Positions 51,943 to 59,914 of a stretch of DNA of 64,000 nt are shown here, one piece after another. Source of the DNA: Clostridiales bacterium (GTDB lineage: Bacteria > Bacillota > Clostridia > Christensenellales > Aristaeellaceae); NCBI GenBank assembly GCA_015056365.1, contig SVGM01000001.1, positions 186,001 through 250,000 of the forward strand, read 5' to 3'. The notes beneath the pieces are model-generated. The model did not search any database and had not been told where the DNA came from. It saw only the letters and a program-made list of their open reading frames with translations. The position numbers and the translations under genes are program-made. Numbering within the stretch: position 1 is the stretch's first letter; each line of letters opens with the position of its first letter.

Positions 51943-53081
51943 ATTTTCACGATTTGCACGCCCAGTATCAGGCACTGAAAACCCAGATTGATGCTGGCAT
52001 TGCCTCTGTGCTGGAAAGCGGCCAGTTTATCCTAGGTAAGCAGGTAGCCGAATTGGAAGCAAAGCTGGCTGCCGACGTGGGCCGCAAGCACTGCGTCTGT
52101 TGCGGCAACGGTACCGACGCGCTGATCCTTGCCCTGAAAATGTGGGGAATCAAAGCCGGAGACGCGGCATTCGTTCCGGACTTCACCTACTTCGCCTCCG
52201 CCGGCTGCGCTGACGCGGTGGGCGCTACGCCTGTGCCAGTAGATATCCGTCTGGATACGTTCAACCTGTGTCCTGACGCGCTGGAAGCCATGATCCAAAA
52301 GGTAAAAGCAGAAGGTAAGCTGAATCCCCGGGTGATCGTGGTGGTTGATCTGTTTGGTCAGCCTGCCGAGCACGACAAAATCCGCGCCATTGCGGACAAG
52401 TACGGCCTGCTGGTCCTGGAAGACGCTGCTCAGGGCTACGGCGGCAGCATCAACGGTAAGGCCGCCTGTTCCTTTGGCGACGCCGCCATTACTTCTTTCT
52501 TCCCTGCCAAACCGCTGGGCTGCTATGGCGACGGCGGTGCGGTCTTTGTGGATTCCGACGAGGATGACGCTCTGCTGCGCTCCCTGCGTGCCAACGGCCG
52601 CAGCCCTGTGGATAAATACGACAATGTTCGCTTTGGCCTCAACTCCCGTCTGGATACCCTGCAGGCCGCCATCCTGCTGCCCAAGCTGAAAGCCCTCCGG
52701 GAATACGAGCTGGATGCACTGGACAAGGCCGCCGATCACTACACCCGCCTGCTGAAAGACATCGTGGTCACCCCCACGGTGCTGCCAGGCTACCGCAGCA
52801 GCTGGGCCCAGTACACCGTTCTGCTGAAGGATCGTGCCATGCGCGACGCTGCGCAGGCTGCGCTCAAGGTGCAGGACATTCCCACTATGGTGTACTACCC
52901 CAAGGGCATGCACAGCCAGACTGCCTTTGCGGCCTGCGACCTGCCGGATTCTGATTATGCTGCTTCCATGGCTGCCTGTGACCGGGTGCTGTCCCTGCCC
53001 ATGCATCCCTATTTGACGGAAGAAGAGATCGAGACCGTGGGCGCTGCCCTGCGCAGCTTTGTGGAGAGCTGGTCATGCTGA
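51939..53081 (+). CDS. wbpE: WbpE-like PLP sugar aminotransferase (DegT/DnrJ family)
   Basis: The 380-residue aminotransferase starts MNFHDLHAQYQALKTQID. It has GNGTDALILAL, PDFTYFASAG, VVVDLFGQPA, LVLEDAAQGYGG, and the PLP lysine in SFFPAKPLGCYGDGGAV. WbpE adds the amino group at C3 from glutamate, and 2-oxoglutarate made here can serve the WbpB step. The start at 51939 (ATGA overlap) follows AAAGGAG; a longer in-frame start is inside wbpD. Confidence 0.9.
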   Translation: MNFHDLHAQYQALKTQIDAGIASVLESGQFILGKQVAELEAKLAADVGRKHCVCCGNGTDALILALKMWGIKAGDAAFVPDFTYFASAGCADAVGATPVPVDIRLDTFNLCPDALEAMIQKVKAEGKLNPRVIVVVDLFGQPAEHDKIRAIADKYGLLVLEDAAQGYGGSINGKAACSFGDAAITSFFPAKPLGCYGDGGAVFVDSDEDDALLRSLRANGRSPVDKYDNVRFGLNSRLDTLQAAILLPKLKALREYELDALDKAADHYTRLLKDIVVTPTVLPGYRSSWAQYTVLLKDRAMRDAAQAALKVQDIPTMVYYPKGMHSQTAFAACDLPDSDYAASMAACDRVLSLPMHPYLTEEEIETVGAALRSFVESWSC

Positions 53082-53572
53082 CCATCCGCCCCATGACGGC
53101 AGACGATGATTTTTCTGCCGTGGCAAAGGTCTATGTGGACAGTTGGCAATGCGCCTATCAGGGGCTGGTGCCTCAGCGTTATCTGGATAAGCTGAGCCCT
53201 GACGGCTGGGTGAGTCTGCTCAAGGCCGACCCGGCCGCCAACCTGATCGCGCTGCTGGACGGACAAATCATCGGTACTGCCTATGTCACCTTTGCCCGGG
53301 ATGAAGCCCGGGAAGGTTATGGCGAGATCGTCAGCCTGTATCTGCTGCCGGCGTTTATCGGCAAAGGATACGGAAGAGCGCTGACAGAGGCCGCAATCGA
53401 GCACTGCCGCCAACAGGGGCTGGACGCCGTTTGCCTGTGGGTGCTCTCCGACAACAGCCGTGCCTGTGGGTTCTACGAACGCATGGGCATGAAAGCCTCC
53501 GGACGCACCAAAACCGAAGCCATCGGCGGCGCCATGTTGCCGCTGACTGAATATCTTCTCCCCCTGGCCTGA
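53075..53572 (+). CDS. GNAT-family N-acetyltransferase (165 aa)
   Basis: The protein has LTIRPMTADDDFSAVAKVYVDSW at the start, DGQIIGTAYVTF, the acetyl-CoA loop PAFIGKGYGRALTEAAI, and SDNSRACGFYERMGMKASG. Its start overlaps wbpE by 7 nt, so it belongs to the same transcript, but that does not prove a role in sugar modification. The substrate is unknown. Confidence 0.87.
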   Translation: MLTIRPMTADDDFSAVAKVYVDSWQCAYQGLVPQRYLDKLSPDGWVSLLKADPAANLIALLDGQIIGTAYVTFARDEAREGYGEIVSLYLLPAFIGKGYGRALTEAAIEHCRQQGLDAVCLWVLSDNSRACGFYERMGMKASGRTKTEAIGGAMLPLTEYLLPLA

Positions 53573-53607
53573 ACCGGCCATCATTCTTTACAAAGGAGCT
53601 GAGCACC

Positions 53608-54849
53608 TTGTCTATCATCCGTCTCCGTCACCGTCTGATCGCGCTGGTTCTTCTGTGCTGCTTGCTTATGGGCATTGTTCCCACCGCTACTGCCGCCGCC
53701 AAGAAGAAGACCATGAATGTCAGCTTTACCGTCAACACCTATCAGAACCGTGCCCGCGATGTACTCAAGCAGATCAACGAACTGCGCAAGATCGAGGGGC
53801 TGCCCGCGCTGGTGATGACTGCGGATCTGGAAAAGGCAGCGATCCAGCGCGGCGCCGAGCTATTCGTCCTGTTTGACCATTCCCGTCCCAACATGACGGA
53901 TTTTGACACCATCATCAATGAATACGACTCCCTTGCCCCCTGCGAGGTATCTGCCGAGTGCATCGCCGCCGGTTACAGCAAGGCGGACGAAACCATGCTG
54001 GACTGGGAAGACAACAACTCCGATCTGCTGCTGGACGGCGACTTCACCCATGTGGGCATCGCCTGCGTCAACGTCAAGGGCAGCTATAACGAGTATTACT
54101 GGGCTCTGATCCTTACCGGTTTTCCCGAGGATTACAAGGGCAAAGAAGCCGGCAAGGCCACCAAGGCCGGCGCAGGCAAAACGGTTACCGTAGAGATCTC
54201 TCAGGATATGTACGCCAGTGCCGACAATAGCCACAAGCGTTTTGAGCTGCGTGTCAGCGACGTGAACCTGAAGACCAAACAGAGTGCCGCCGTCACCGTC
54301 AATCTGTACGATCGCTACGATGTGAAAATCGGCAAATGCGATCCCGCTGGTTTGACCTTCAAGAGCAGCAATTCCTCCATCTTCACCATCAGTGCTGACG
54401 GCACTGTGAAGCGCAAGAAGGCCGGCACCGGCACCCTCACCGTGTCCGCCCCCGGTCTGGATGACGTGAAGTGCACGGTTACCTGCGGAAGCGGTTCTTC
54501 TTCCAGCAGTTCCAGTTCCTCCAGCAGCAGTAGCGCCAGCAACGCTGTTGCCGTCACCGCTACCACCATCAAGGAACGCGAGCCCGAACTGACCGCCACC
54601 GAATACAGCAAGTACACCAAGCTGTCTGTGTACGTCAAGGGCGCCAGCGGCTACGTGCTCTACCGCTCCACCAGCAAAACCGGCACTTACTCCAAGGTGG
54701 ACGAGCAAGCCACCACCAAACGCTGGGATATCAAAATCCAGGACGAAGATATCGAGCGTACCTACTACTACAAAGTCCGGGCCTACAAAAACAGCAACGG
54801 AAAGCGGGTCTACAGCGAATACTCCGATCCGGTGAAGGTTGCTCCGTAA
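53608..54849 (+). CDS. Exported CAP-domain protein with Ig-like and fibronectin-like domains
   Basis: The 413-residue precursor starts at a TTG with AAAGGAG upstream, and has a signal peptide ending near TATAAAKK. Residues ~45-175 are a CAP/SCP domain (INELRKIEGLPALVMTADLEKAA, SAECIAAGY, DFTHVGIACVNV). An Ig-like BIG2-type domain follows (VTVNLYDRYDVKIG...FTISADGTVKRKKAGTGTLTV), then a poly-Ser linker near 290-305. A fibronectin-like domain ends the protein (GYVLYRSTSKTGTYSKV, YYYKVRAY). It is probably a secreted envelope protein. Confidence 0.85.
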   Translation: MSIIRLRHRLIALVLLCCLLMGIVPTATAAAKKKTMNVSFTVNTYQNRARDVLKQINELRKIEGLPALVMTADLEKAAIQRGAELFVLFDHSRPNMTDFDTIINEYDSLAPCEVSAECIAAGYSKADETMLDWEDNNSDLLLDGDFTHVGIACVNVKGSYNEYYWALILTGFPEDYKGKEAGKATKAGAGKTVTVEISQDMYASADNSHKRFELRVSDVNLKTKQSAAVTVNLYDRYDVKIGKCDPAGLTFKSSNSSIFTISADGTVKRKKAGTGTLTVSAPGLDDVKCTVTCGSGSSSSSSSSSSSSSASNAVAVTATTIKEREPELTATEYSKYTKLSVYVKGASGYVLYRSTSKTGTYSKVDEQATTKRWDIKIQDEDIERTYYYKVRAYKNSNGKRVYSEYSDPVKVAP

Positions 54850-54859
54850 ACAGAAATCA

Positions 54860-54900
54860 AAAAGCGCCAGTCCCCTTTGAAGGAGGCTGACGCTTTTCTT
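54860..54900. terminator. Bidirectional terminator between the CAP gene and the MATE gene
   Basis: AAAAGCG (54860-54866) pairs with CGCTTTT (54891-54897), with a further imperfect inner stem. A and T runs on both sides suit the two converging transcripts. Confidence 0.75.
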
Positions 54901-56239
54901 ATACCGTTGCTTTTTTTCTCCAGGAGAAATATCTCAGCATACAGAACAGGGCACTGATCATCCAAGTCAGACCAGCTGTCCACCAGATGCCCCACAGACC
55001 CACGGTGGGGATCAGCACAATCAGCATTGGCAGACCGATGCGGCAGATCATCTCCACCAGACCATTGATAAAGGCAAACAGCGCGTCACCAATGCCATTG
55101 AGAATGCCGCGGGACATATAAATCGTAGCCAGGAAAATGTAGAACCAGCTGGTCAGCCGAAGCGCTTTGCCGCCCATCTGGATGACCTCTGTTTCATTGA
55201 CGAAGATCGAGATGATCTGCTCGCTAAACAGCTGCACCAGCACAAGCATGAACAGGGTAAACGCTGCGGACATCACCATGCCGTGCTTAAGGCCCGACTT
55301 CACGCGATCCATTCGGCGGGCGCCATAGTTCTGGCCGGCATAGGTTGCCAGCGCAGCGCCCAGAGAGCCGTAGGGCTGATGGGCAAGCTGCTCGATACGG
55401 TTGGTGGCGGTAAAGGCGGCCACCGCCGTGGTGCCGAAGGAATTGACGAAGGACTGCAGCGCTGTGGTGGAAATGGCGATCATGGACCACTGCATGGCCA
55501 TCGGCAGGCCCAGGCGCACCGAATGCTTGACCACGTCCGGATCGAACTGATAATCCTTCCGGGTCAGCATGAAATAGGGATTATGTTTCACCGCATAAGC
55601 CAGACAGCCCATGCCAGCGATCAGCTGCGCAATGATGGTGGCGAGGGCGGCGCCGAACACGCCCATCTGGAAAACATACACGCACAGGATATCCAGTGCG
55701 ATGTTCATAAAGCAGGAGAAAATCAGAAAAATCAGCGGTGTGCGTGAATCGCCCAAAGCACGCAGCATGGACGAAGCATAATTGTACACCGCTACCAGCG
55801 GAACACCGATGCAGCTCATGCGCATATATGTGGTGGCATCCTGCAGGATATCTTCCGGCGTGCCCATCAGGCTCAGCACCCCCGGGGCAGCAAAGAAGGC
55901 AGCCAGGCCCATCACCAACGCAGCCGTGAACATAATGTAGGCAGAGTTTGCGATAGCGCGCTTGGTTCTGGCAGGATCGCCTGCGCCGAAATACTGCGAT
56001 GTTACCACGCCGCTGCCCGAACCGATACCATTACACACAGAAAAAAACAAAAAGGTAACGGAGCCTGTCGAACCAACGGCAGCGAGCGCCGAAGCGCCGA
56101 TGAATTTACCGACGATGATGGAGTCCACCAGGTTATAGGCCTGCTGAAACAGATTGCCGATGAGCATGGGCAAGGCGAACATAGCAAGCAAACGGGTGGG
56201 ATTTCCCTGCGTCATATTGATATTTCTTGAGCTCTTCAT
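54899..56239 (-). CDS. MATE family efflux transporter
   Basis: The 446-residue protein has twelve hydrophobic helices and the MATE N-terminal pattern NPTRLLAMFALPMLIGNLFQQAYNLVDSIIVGKFIGASALAAVG. The quoted sections are NPTRLLAMFALPMLIGN and LVDSIIVGKFIGASALAAVG. The second half repeats this layout (LGLPMAMQWSMIAISTTAL). It exports drugs or metabolites using Na+ or H+ gradients; the substrate is unknown. GGGAGGAAG precedes the ATG. Confidence 0.92.
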   Translation of the reverse strand: MKSSRNINMTQGNPTRLLAMFALPMLIGNLFQQAYNLVDSIIVGKFIGASALAAVGSTGSVTFLFFSVCNGIGSGSGVVTSQYFGAGDPARTKRAIANSAYIMFTAALVMGLAAFFAAPGVLSLMGTPEDILQDATTYMRMSCIGVPLVAVYNYASSMLRALGDSRTPLIFLIFSCFMNIALDILCVYVFQMGVFGAALATIIAQLIAGMGCLAYAVKHNPYFMLTRKDYQFDPDVVKHSVRLGLPMAMQWSMIAISTTALQSFVNSFGTTAVAAFTATNRIEQLAHQPYGSLGAALATYAGQNYGARRMDRVKSGLKHGMVMSAAFTLFMLVLVQLFSEQIISIFVNETEVIQMGGKALRLTSWFYIFLATIYMSRGILNGIGDALFAFINGLVEMICRIGLPMLIVLIPTVGLWGIWWTAGLTWMISALFCMLRYFSWRKKATV

Positions 56240-56284
56240 GCTTCCTCCCAGCCATTGATAACAGGGCTTTCGACCAAAATGTTC

Positions 56285-56335
56285 GGCGCTGTTTTAGCGC
56301 CATCCATATTATACTCATGCAGAATTCTTGTGCAA
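56285..56335 (-). promoter_or_regulatory. MATE promoter with adjacent 17-nt palindrome
   Basis: On the minus strand TTGCAC (56330-56335) and TATAAT (56308-56313) are 16 nt apart. A perfect inverted repeat (GGCGCT at 56285-56290, AGCGCC at 56296-56301) lies at the likely transcription start and could be an operator or a leader hairpin. Confidence 0.55.
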
Positions 56336-56438
56336 CTATTTTTTGGCTGGATCACAAACTTTTTGCTAAAGTTTTCCGGAAGGCTATGTTTCCCCCACAA
56401 ATCTAGCGTTTGTTGCATGGCCGGACGTCCTTAAACGA

Positions 56439-56479
56439 AAAACCGCCGCAGCACAGTGCAAGCGCCTTGGCGGTTTTTC
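56439..56479. terminator. Terminator near the HTH-ParB gene
   Basis: AAAAACCGCC (56439-56448) pairs with GGCGGTTTTT (56470-56479) around a 21-nt loop. A and T runs allow termination on either strand. Confidence 0.65.
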
Positions 56480-56548
56480 TGATGCACTACTCGGCGACAG
56501 CCATGTATCAAGTGCTCACCTATTCTTTTTTCTGGAATGCGCGATCTT

Positions 56549-57295
56549 TCATTTCACATACTCACCAAAACGCTCCATAAACTGATCATACTCATCCCTG
56601 TCCGTAATCCACACGATCACATGAGCGTCCTTGATCCCCAGCCGTGTATAGGCTTCCCAGCGGTTATTGCCGTCATTGAGTTCAAACTCGCCCATGCGCT
56701 CTCCCTCGGGGATCAGATAATGCACAATCAGCGGCGGCATATCCGGTTCCTTGGGAATGACCTCCATTAGACGCTGCACATTGCGCTCCCACACCACGGG
56801 ATGTATCTGATACTTCAGCCCTTCCTCCACAGGACCTGTGCAGCGCTGAAACAGGCTGAGCGGCATCCTGAAAGGGCCCAGAAACATCCGGTCAACAATC
56901 TTCAATCCATCGGAGAAGGGTTTGTTATCGCCGTCGGAAAGCAGGTAAGCATGCACCCACTCTTCCAGCCTGCCCTGCCGTGCCCATTCCTGTGCGGAGG
57001 ACAGGGTGCCCTGATACTCCATTCTCATCGACTCCTTTCTGTTATACACAATCCTTTTGATGGATTCGCAGGAGAGACAGTACATTTTCGCCAGTTGCTC
57101 GATGGATTCCCCAATGGCAAACCGGGCGCAAATCTCCCGGTTGCGCTGCCGGAGAATCTGCCGGTAACCACTGGCGCTCCCCCACTCTCGCTTGTGTTCC
57201 CGGGCCGGAACGTATACCAGCTTCCCGGAGATATACTTTTGCACCTGCCTCAAAAGCGGCTCCGGCAAAAGATCCCGGGCGTTCTCATACTTCAT
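56549..57295 (-). CDS. CD3324-type HTH fused to a ParB-like domain
   Basis: Residues 1-85 match the CD3324 family (KYENARDLLPEPLLRQVQKY, AREHKREWGSASGYRQIL, IEQLAKMYCLSCESIKRIVY), which has a helix-turn-helix. The C-terminal ~150 residues contain a ParB/Srx-like stretch: PLIVHYLIPEGERMGEFELNDGNNRWEAY-type, quoted here in parts as PLIVHYLIPEGERMGEF and ELNDGNNRWEAYTRLG. The nucleotide-binding GxxR of chromosome ParB appears as GNNR. No parA is nearby. It may be a CTPase-like regulator or a nuclease-fold protein. AAAGGAGA precedes the ATG. Confidence 0.7.
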   Translation of the reverse strand: MKYENARDLLPEPLLRQVQKYISGKLVYVPAREHKREWGSASGYRQILRQRNREICARFAIGESIEQLAKMYCLSCESIKRIVYNRKESMRMEYQGTLSSAQEWARQGRLEEWVHAYLLSDGDNKPFSDGLKIVDRMFLGPFRMPLSLFQRCTGPVEEGLKYQIHPVVWERNVQRLMEVIPKEPDMPPLIVHYLIPEGERMGEFELNDGNNRWEAYTRLGIKDAHVIVWITDRDEYDQFMERFGEYVK

Positions 57296-57401
57296 GGTTT
57301 TCTCTCCTTTCGCTGGTAGTATACTGCAATCACAGGCATTTGGCTATTACGCAAACGGATGATATGCGTTTTCGACATACCAGGCAACTATCCAAAACAC
57401 A

Positions 57402-57440
57402 AATCCTCCGTATGACGAAAATCGTACGGAGGATTCCCTG
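57402..57440. terminator. Terminator after the AAC(6')-like gene region
   Basis: A perfect 11-bp stem (57402-57412 with 57425-57435) is followed by CCCTGTTT on the plus strand. On the minus strand a T-rich tail (TGTGTTTTGG) makes it a likely terminator for the acetyltransferase. Confidence 0.65.
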
Positions 57441-57500
57441 TTTGATGGGCACTCGCTCATTTGGTAAGCGCTTCTCCTGCTGCCTCACAGGGCAGCCGCT

Positions 57501-57935
57501 TCATAACTTCTTCGTAAAGCAAATGACCCGGTTGGCTTCCACAAAGCCCATGCGCAGATGGAACATCAGCGAAGCGTCATTGTCCAGCTCGCAGTCACTG
57601 GCAAACTCGGTGCAGCCCATTTGCCGAGTCCATGTTTCGCAGGCTTTCAGCAGCTTCGCAGCGTACCCACGGTGCCGATAGCCTTCCGCAACAAAGATCC
57701 CTTCCAGATACCCTACCGGGCTGGTTTCCGTCCCTTCCACATAGTCATGGCGCAGCTGACACTGGGCAAACCCCACAGCATACTCGTCCTTCCACAGCAA
57801 AAAGACGGCATTCTCTTCCCCGGCGATGATCTCCTCAAAGTCCCGGGTCAACTCCTGCAGCGTAGTCTCTTGCCACATCTGTATGGCCAACGCGGCAGCC
57901 ACAGCCGCCTCCTGTACCGTTGCTTTTGTGATCAT
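57501..57935 (-). CDS. AAC(6')-I-like aminoglycoside N-acetyltransferase
   Basis: The 144-residue GNAT protein has AAIQMWQ-like N-terminus (ALAIQMWQETTLQELTRDFEE) and YAVGFAQCQLRHDYVEGTETSPVGYLEGIFV. These are quoted in parts as YAVGFAQCQLRHDYVEGT and SPVGYLEGIFVAEGYRHRGY. The C-terminus is LMFHLRMGFVEANRVICF. This pattern is close to the AAC(6')-I family, which acetylates amikacin-type drugs, but chromosomal relatives with other substrates exist. GGAGG precedes the ATG. Confidence 0.8.
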   Translation of the reverse strand: MITKATVQEAAVAAALAIQMWQETTLQELTRDFEEIIAGEENAVFLLWKDEYAVGFAQCQLRHDYVEGTETSPVGYLEGIFVAEGYRHRGYAAKLLKACETWTRQMGCTEFASDCELDNDASLMFHLRMGFVEANRVICFTKKL

Positions 57936-58000
57936 GTTTACCTCCTGAAAGCGTCCCTACACAGCAAAATCTGTTTGTCAGTGTATTCCGCAGTACCGAT

Positions 58001-59677
58001 TCATCCCTGAATCAGACTGGTCATCTGCGCCGTCATTTGTGCAAGCAGCTCATCCGCCAGTTCACGGCTGGCGGCTTTCGCGGACAGATAGACCTTTACT
58101 TTCGGCTCAGTACCGGAGGGGCGGACAATGGCCTTGCAGCCGTCGCCGGTGGCATAGCTGAGCACGTTGCTCATAGGAAGTCCTTCGATGCCGCCGGCAT
58201 AGTCCTTCACCACGGTCACGGCTTTCCCAGCCAGCTCCACCGGCGGGTTAGCCCGCATATTGACCATCACGCGTTCCATTTCTTCCATGGGCAGCGCGCC
58301 CTCAATGTCAAAGTTCAAAAGCGCGGTGCCCATATAACCGTAGGTCTCGTACAGCCGGCACAGGCTGTCCCACACGGTCAGGCCCTCGCGCTTGCAGGCC
58401 TGTGCCATTTCGCACACCAGCATACAGGCCATCACGCCGTCCTTATCCCGGACATGGGTACCGGCCAGATAGCCGCAGCTTTCTTCAAAGCCGAACACAT
58501 AGCGGTCTTCGCCCTTTTTCTTCTCCAGACCGCCGATCACTTCACCGATGTACTTAAAGCCGGTGAGCACTTCGCGGACTTCCACGCCATAGGCATCGGC
58601 AATGGGGAAGGCCAGATCAGAGGTGACAATAGTCTTCACCAGCACAGGCTTCTTAGGCATGGTTCCGTTCTGCCTGCGGGTGCGCAGGATGTATTCCGTC
58701 AGCAGCAGACCTACTTCATTACCACTGAGGCGATGGTATTCGCCTTGAGCATCCCGCACTGCCACGCCAACACGGTCGCAGTCCGGATCCGTCGCCAGCA
58801 AAAGATCTGCTTGAGTCTCCTTTGCCATGGCAATGCCTAAGACGAGCGTTTCGTCCAGTTCAGGGTTGGGCTTGGGACAGGTGGGGAAAGCGCCGTCAGG
58901 CTCGCACTGCGCTGCCACCTCCGTCACCTGAATGCCCTGCATATGCTGGAGAACCTCACGCACCGGCAGAAGCCCTGTACCGTGCAGCGGCGTATAGACA
59001 ACCTTTACCGTCTCGCTGATGAAGGGATCTGGGCGGCAGAACAAGCATGCCTGGGCAAAGCTGCGGCGCACATTATCTCCTACGATGTGCCAAAGGCCTT
59101 TTGTCACCGCCTGCTTCTTTGGCATATATGAGAGTTCCGGATAGGCCACCTTCTCTATTTCGGCGGTGATCAGCTGAGCGGCATGGTCGGTAATCTGGCA
59201 GCCATCTGCGCCATAGACCTTGTAGCCGTTGTAAATGGCAGGATTGTGACTGGCGGTAATCATGATGCCGGCGGTGCAGTGCAGCGCGCGTACAGCATAG
59301 GAAAGCATGGGGGTCGGCGCCAGCGTATCAAACACATGCACCTCAATCCCCTGTGCACAAAGCACCATGGCTGCAGTTTCGGTGAATTCCTCGCTGCCGT
59401 ACCGGCTGTCATGGGCAATGGCCACCGAAGGCGTTCTGGTTTGATTGATCAAGTAACGTGCCAGACCAAGGGTTGCGCGGGCGACCGTATAGCGGTTCAT
59501 ACAGGCCGTACCGGTTCCCAGAATGCCTCTGAGACCGCCGGTACCAAAGTGTAGTTCTGTACCAAAGGCAGCCAACAGTTTCTGCTCATCTCCCAGCATT
59601 TCCCGGGCTTCCTGCTGGGTGGTGGTATCAAATGCCTTGTCCTGTGCCCACAATGTCGCCATTACTCGCGCGTCCAT
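58001..59677 (-). CDS. pgcA: Phosphoglucomutase/phosphomannomutase family
   Basis: The 558-residue alpha-D-phosphohexomutase has FGTGGLRGILGTGTACMNRYTV, the phosphoserine loop ITASHNPAIYNGYK (Ser143), the metal loop DPDCDRVGVAV, the sugar loop GFEESCGYLAG and the C-terminal phosphate loop VRPSGTEPKVKVYL. It interconverts hexose 1- and 6-phosphates and feeds sugar-nucleotide synthesis. GGAGG lies 8 nt before the ATG. It is divergent from the galactosidase gene. Confidence 0.95.
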   Translation of the reverse strand: MDARVMATLWAQDKAFDTTTQQEAREMLGDEQKLLAAFGTELHFGTGGLRGILGTGTACMNRYTVARATLGLARYLINQTRTPSVAIAHDSRYGSEEFTETAAMVLCAQGIEVHVFDTLAPTPMLSYAVRALHCTAGIMITASHNPAIYNGYKVYGADGCQITDHAAQLITAEIEKVAYPELSYMPKKQAVTKGLWHIVGDNVRRSFAQACLFCRPDPFISETVKVVYTPLHGTGLLPVREVLQHMQGIQVTEVAAQCEPDGAFPTCPKPNPELDETLVLGIAMAKETQADLLLATDPDCDRVGVAVRDAQGEYHRLSGNEVGLLLTEYILRTRRQNGTMPKKPVLVKTIVTSDLAFPIADAYGVEVREVLTGFKYIGEVIGGLEKKKGEDRYVFGFEESCGYLAGTHVRDKDGVMACMLVCEMAQACKREGLTVWDSLCRLYETYGYMGTALLNFDIEGALPMEEMERVMVNMRANPPVELAGKAVTVVKDYAGGIEGLPMSNVLSYATGDGCKAIVRPSGTEPKVKVYLSAKAASRELADELLAQMTAQMTSLIQG

Positions 59678-59745
59678 GCGTGCATCCTCCTTGTCTCGGG
59701 TGGCAGAAAACGCCGCCGTTGTTCCCTTCTCGCTTTGGTGTGCCT

Positions 59746-59774
59746 ATCTTACCGCGAAAGGCGTCATTTGTAAA
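59746..59774 (-). promoter_or_regulatory. Promoter of the phosphohexomutase gene
   Basis: On the minus strand TTTACA (59769-59774) and TAAGAT (59746-59751) are 17 nt apart. Confidence 0.7.
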
Positions 59775-59829
59775 GAGTTGGTAGTGAGCATACCCTTTCA
59801 CAATAGGCAAAGGAACTTTCCCAAACCCA

Positions 59830-59858
59830 TTGACACAAACCGCCGAAACCGATAAGAT
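59830..59858 (+). promoter_or_regulatory. Promoter of the alpha-galactosidase gene
   Basis: A perfect TTGACA (59830-59835) and TAAGAT (59853-59858) are 17 nt apart. A 5-bp inverted repeat CAACA-GCT-TGTTG at 59864-59876 falls at the likely start site and may bind a repressor. Confidence 0.8.
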
Positions 59859-59914
59859 AACTGCAACAGCTTGTTGAAATCACAACGTTTACAATACAAA
59901 GGAGGTTTTGCTCC

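Larger units (their letters stand above)
56240..56548. other. Intergenic region between the MATE and HTH-ParB genes
   Basis: About 310 nt hold the MATE promoter and palindrome (56285-56335) and a terminator for the HTH-ParB gene (56439-56479). No further coding sequence is supported. Confidence 0.6.
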
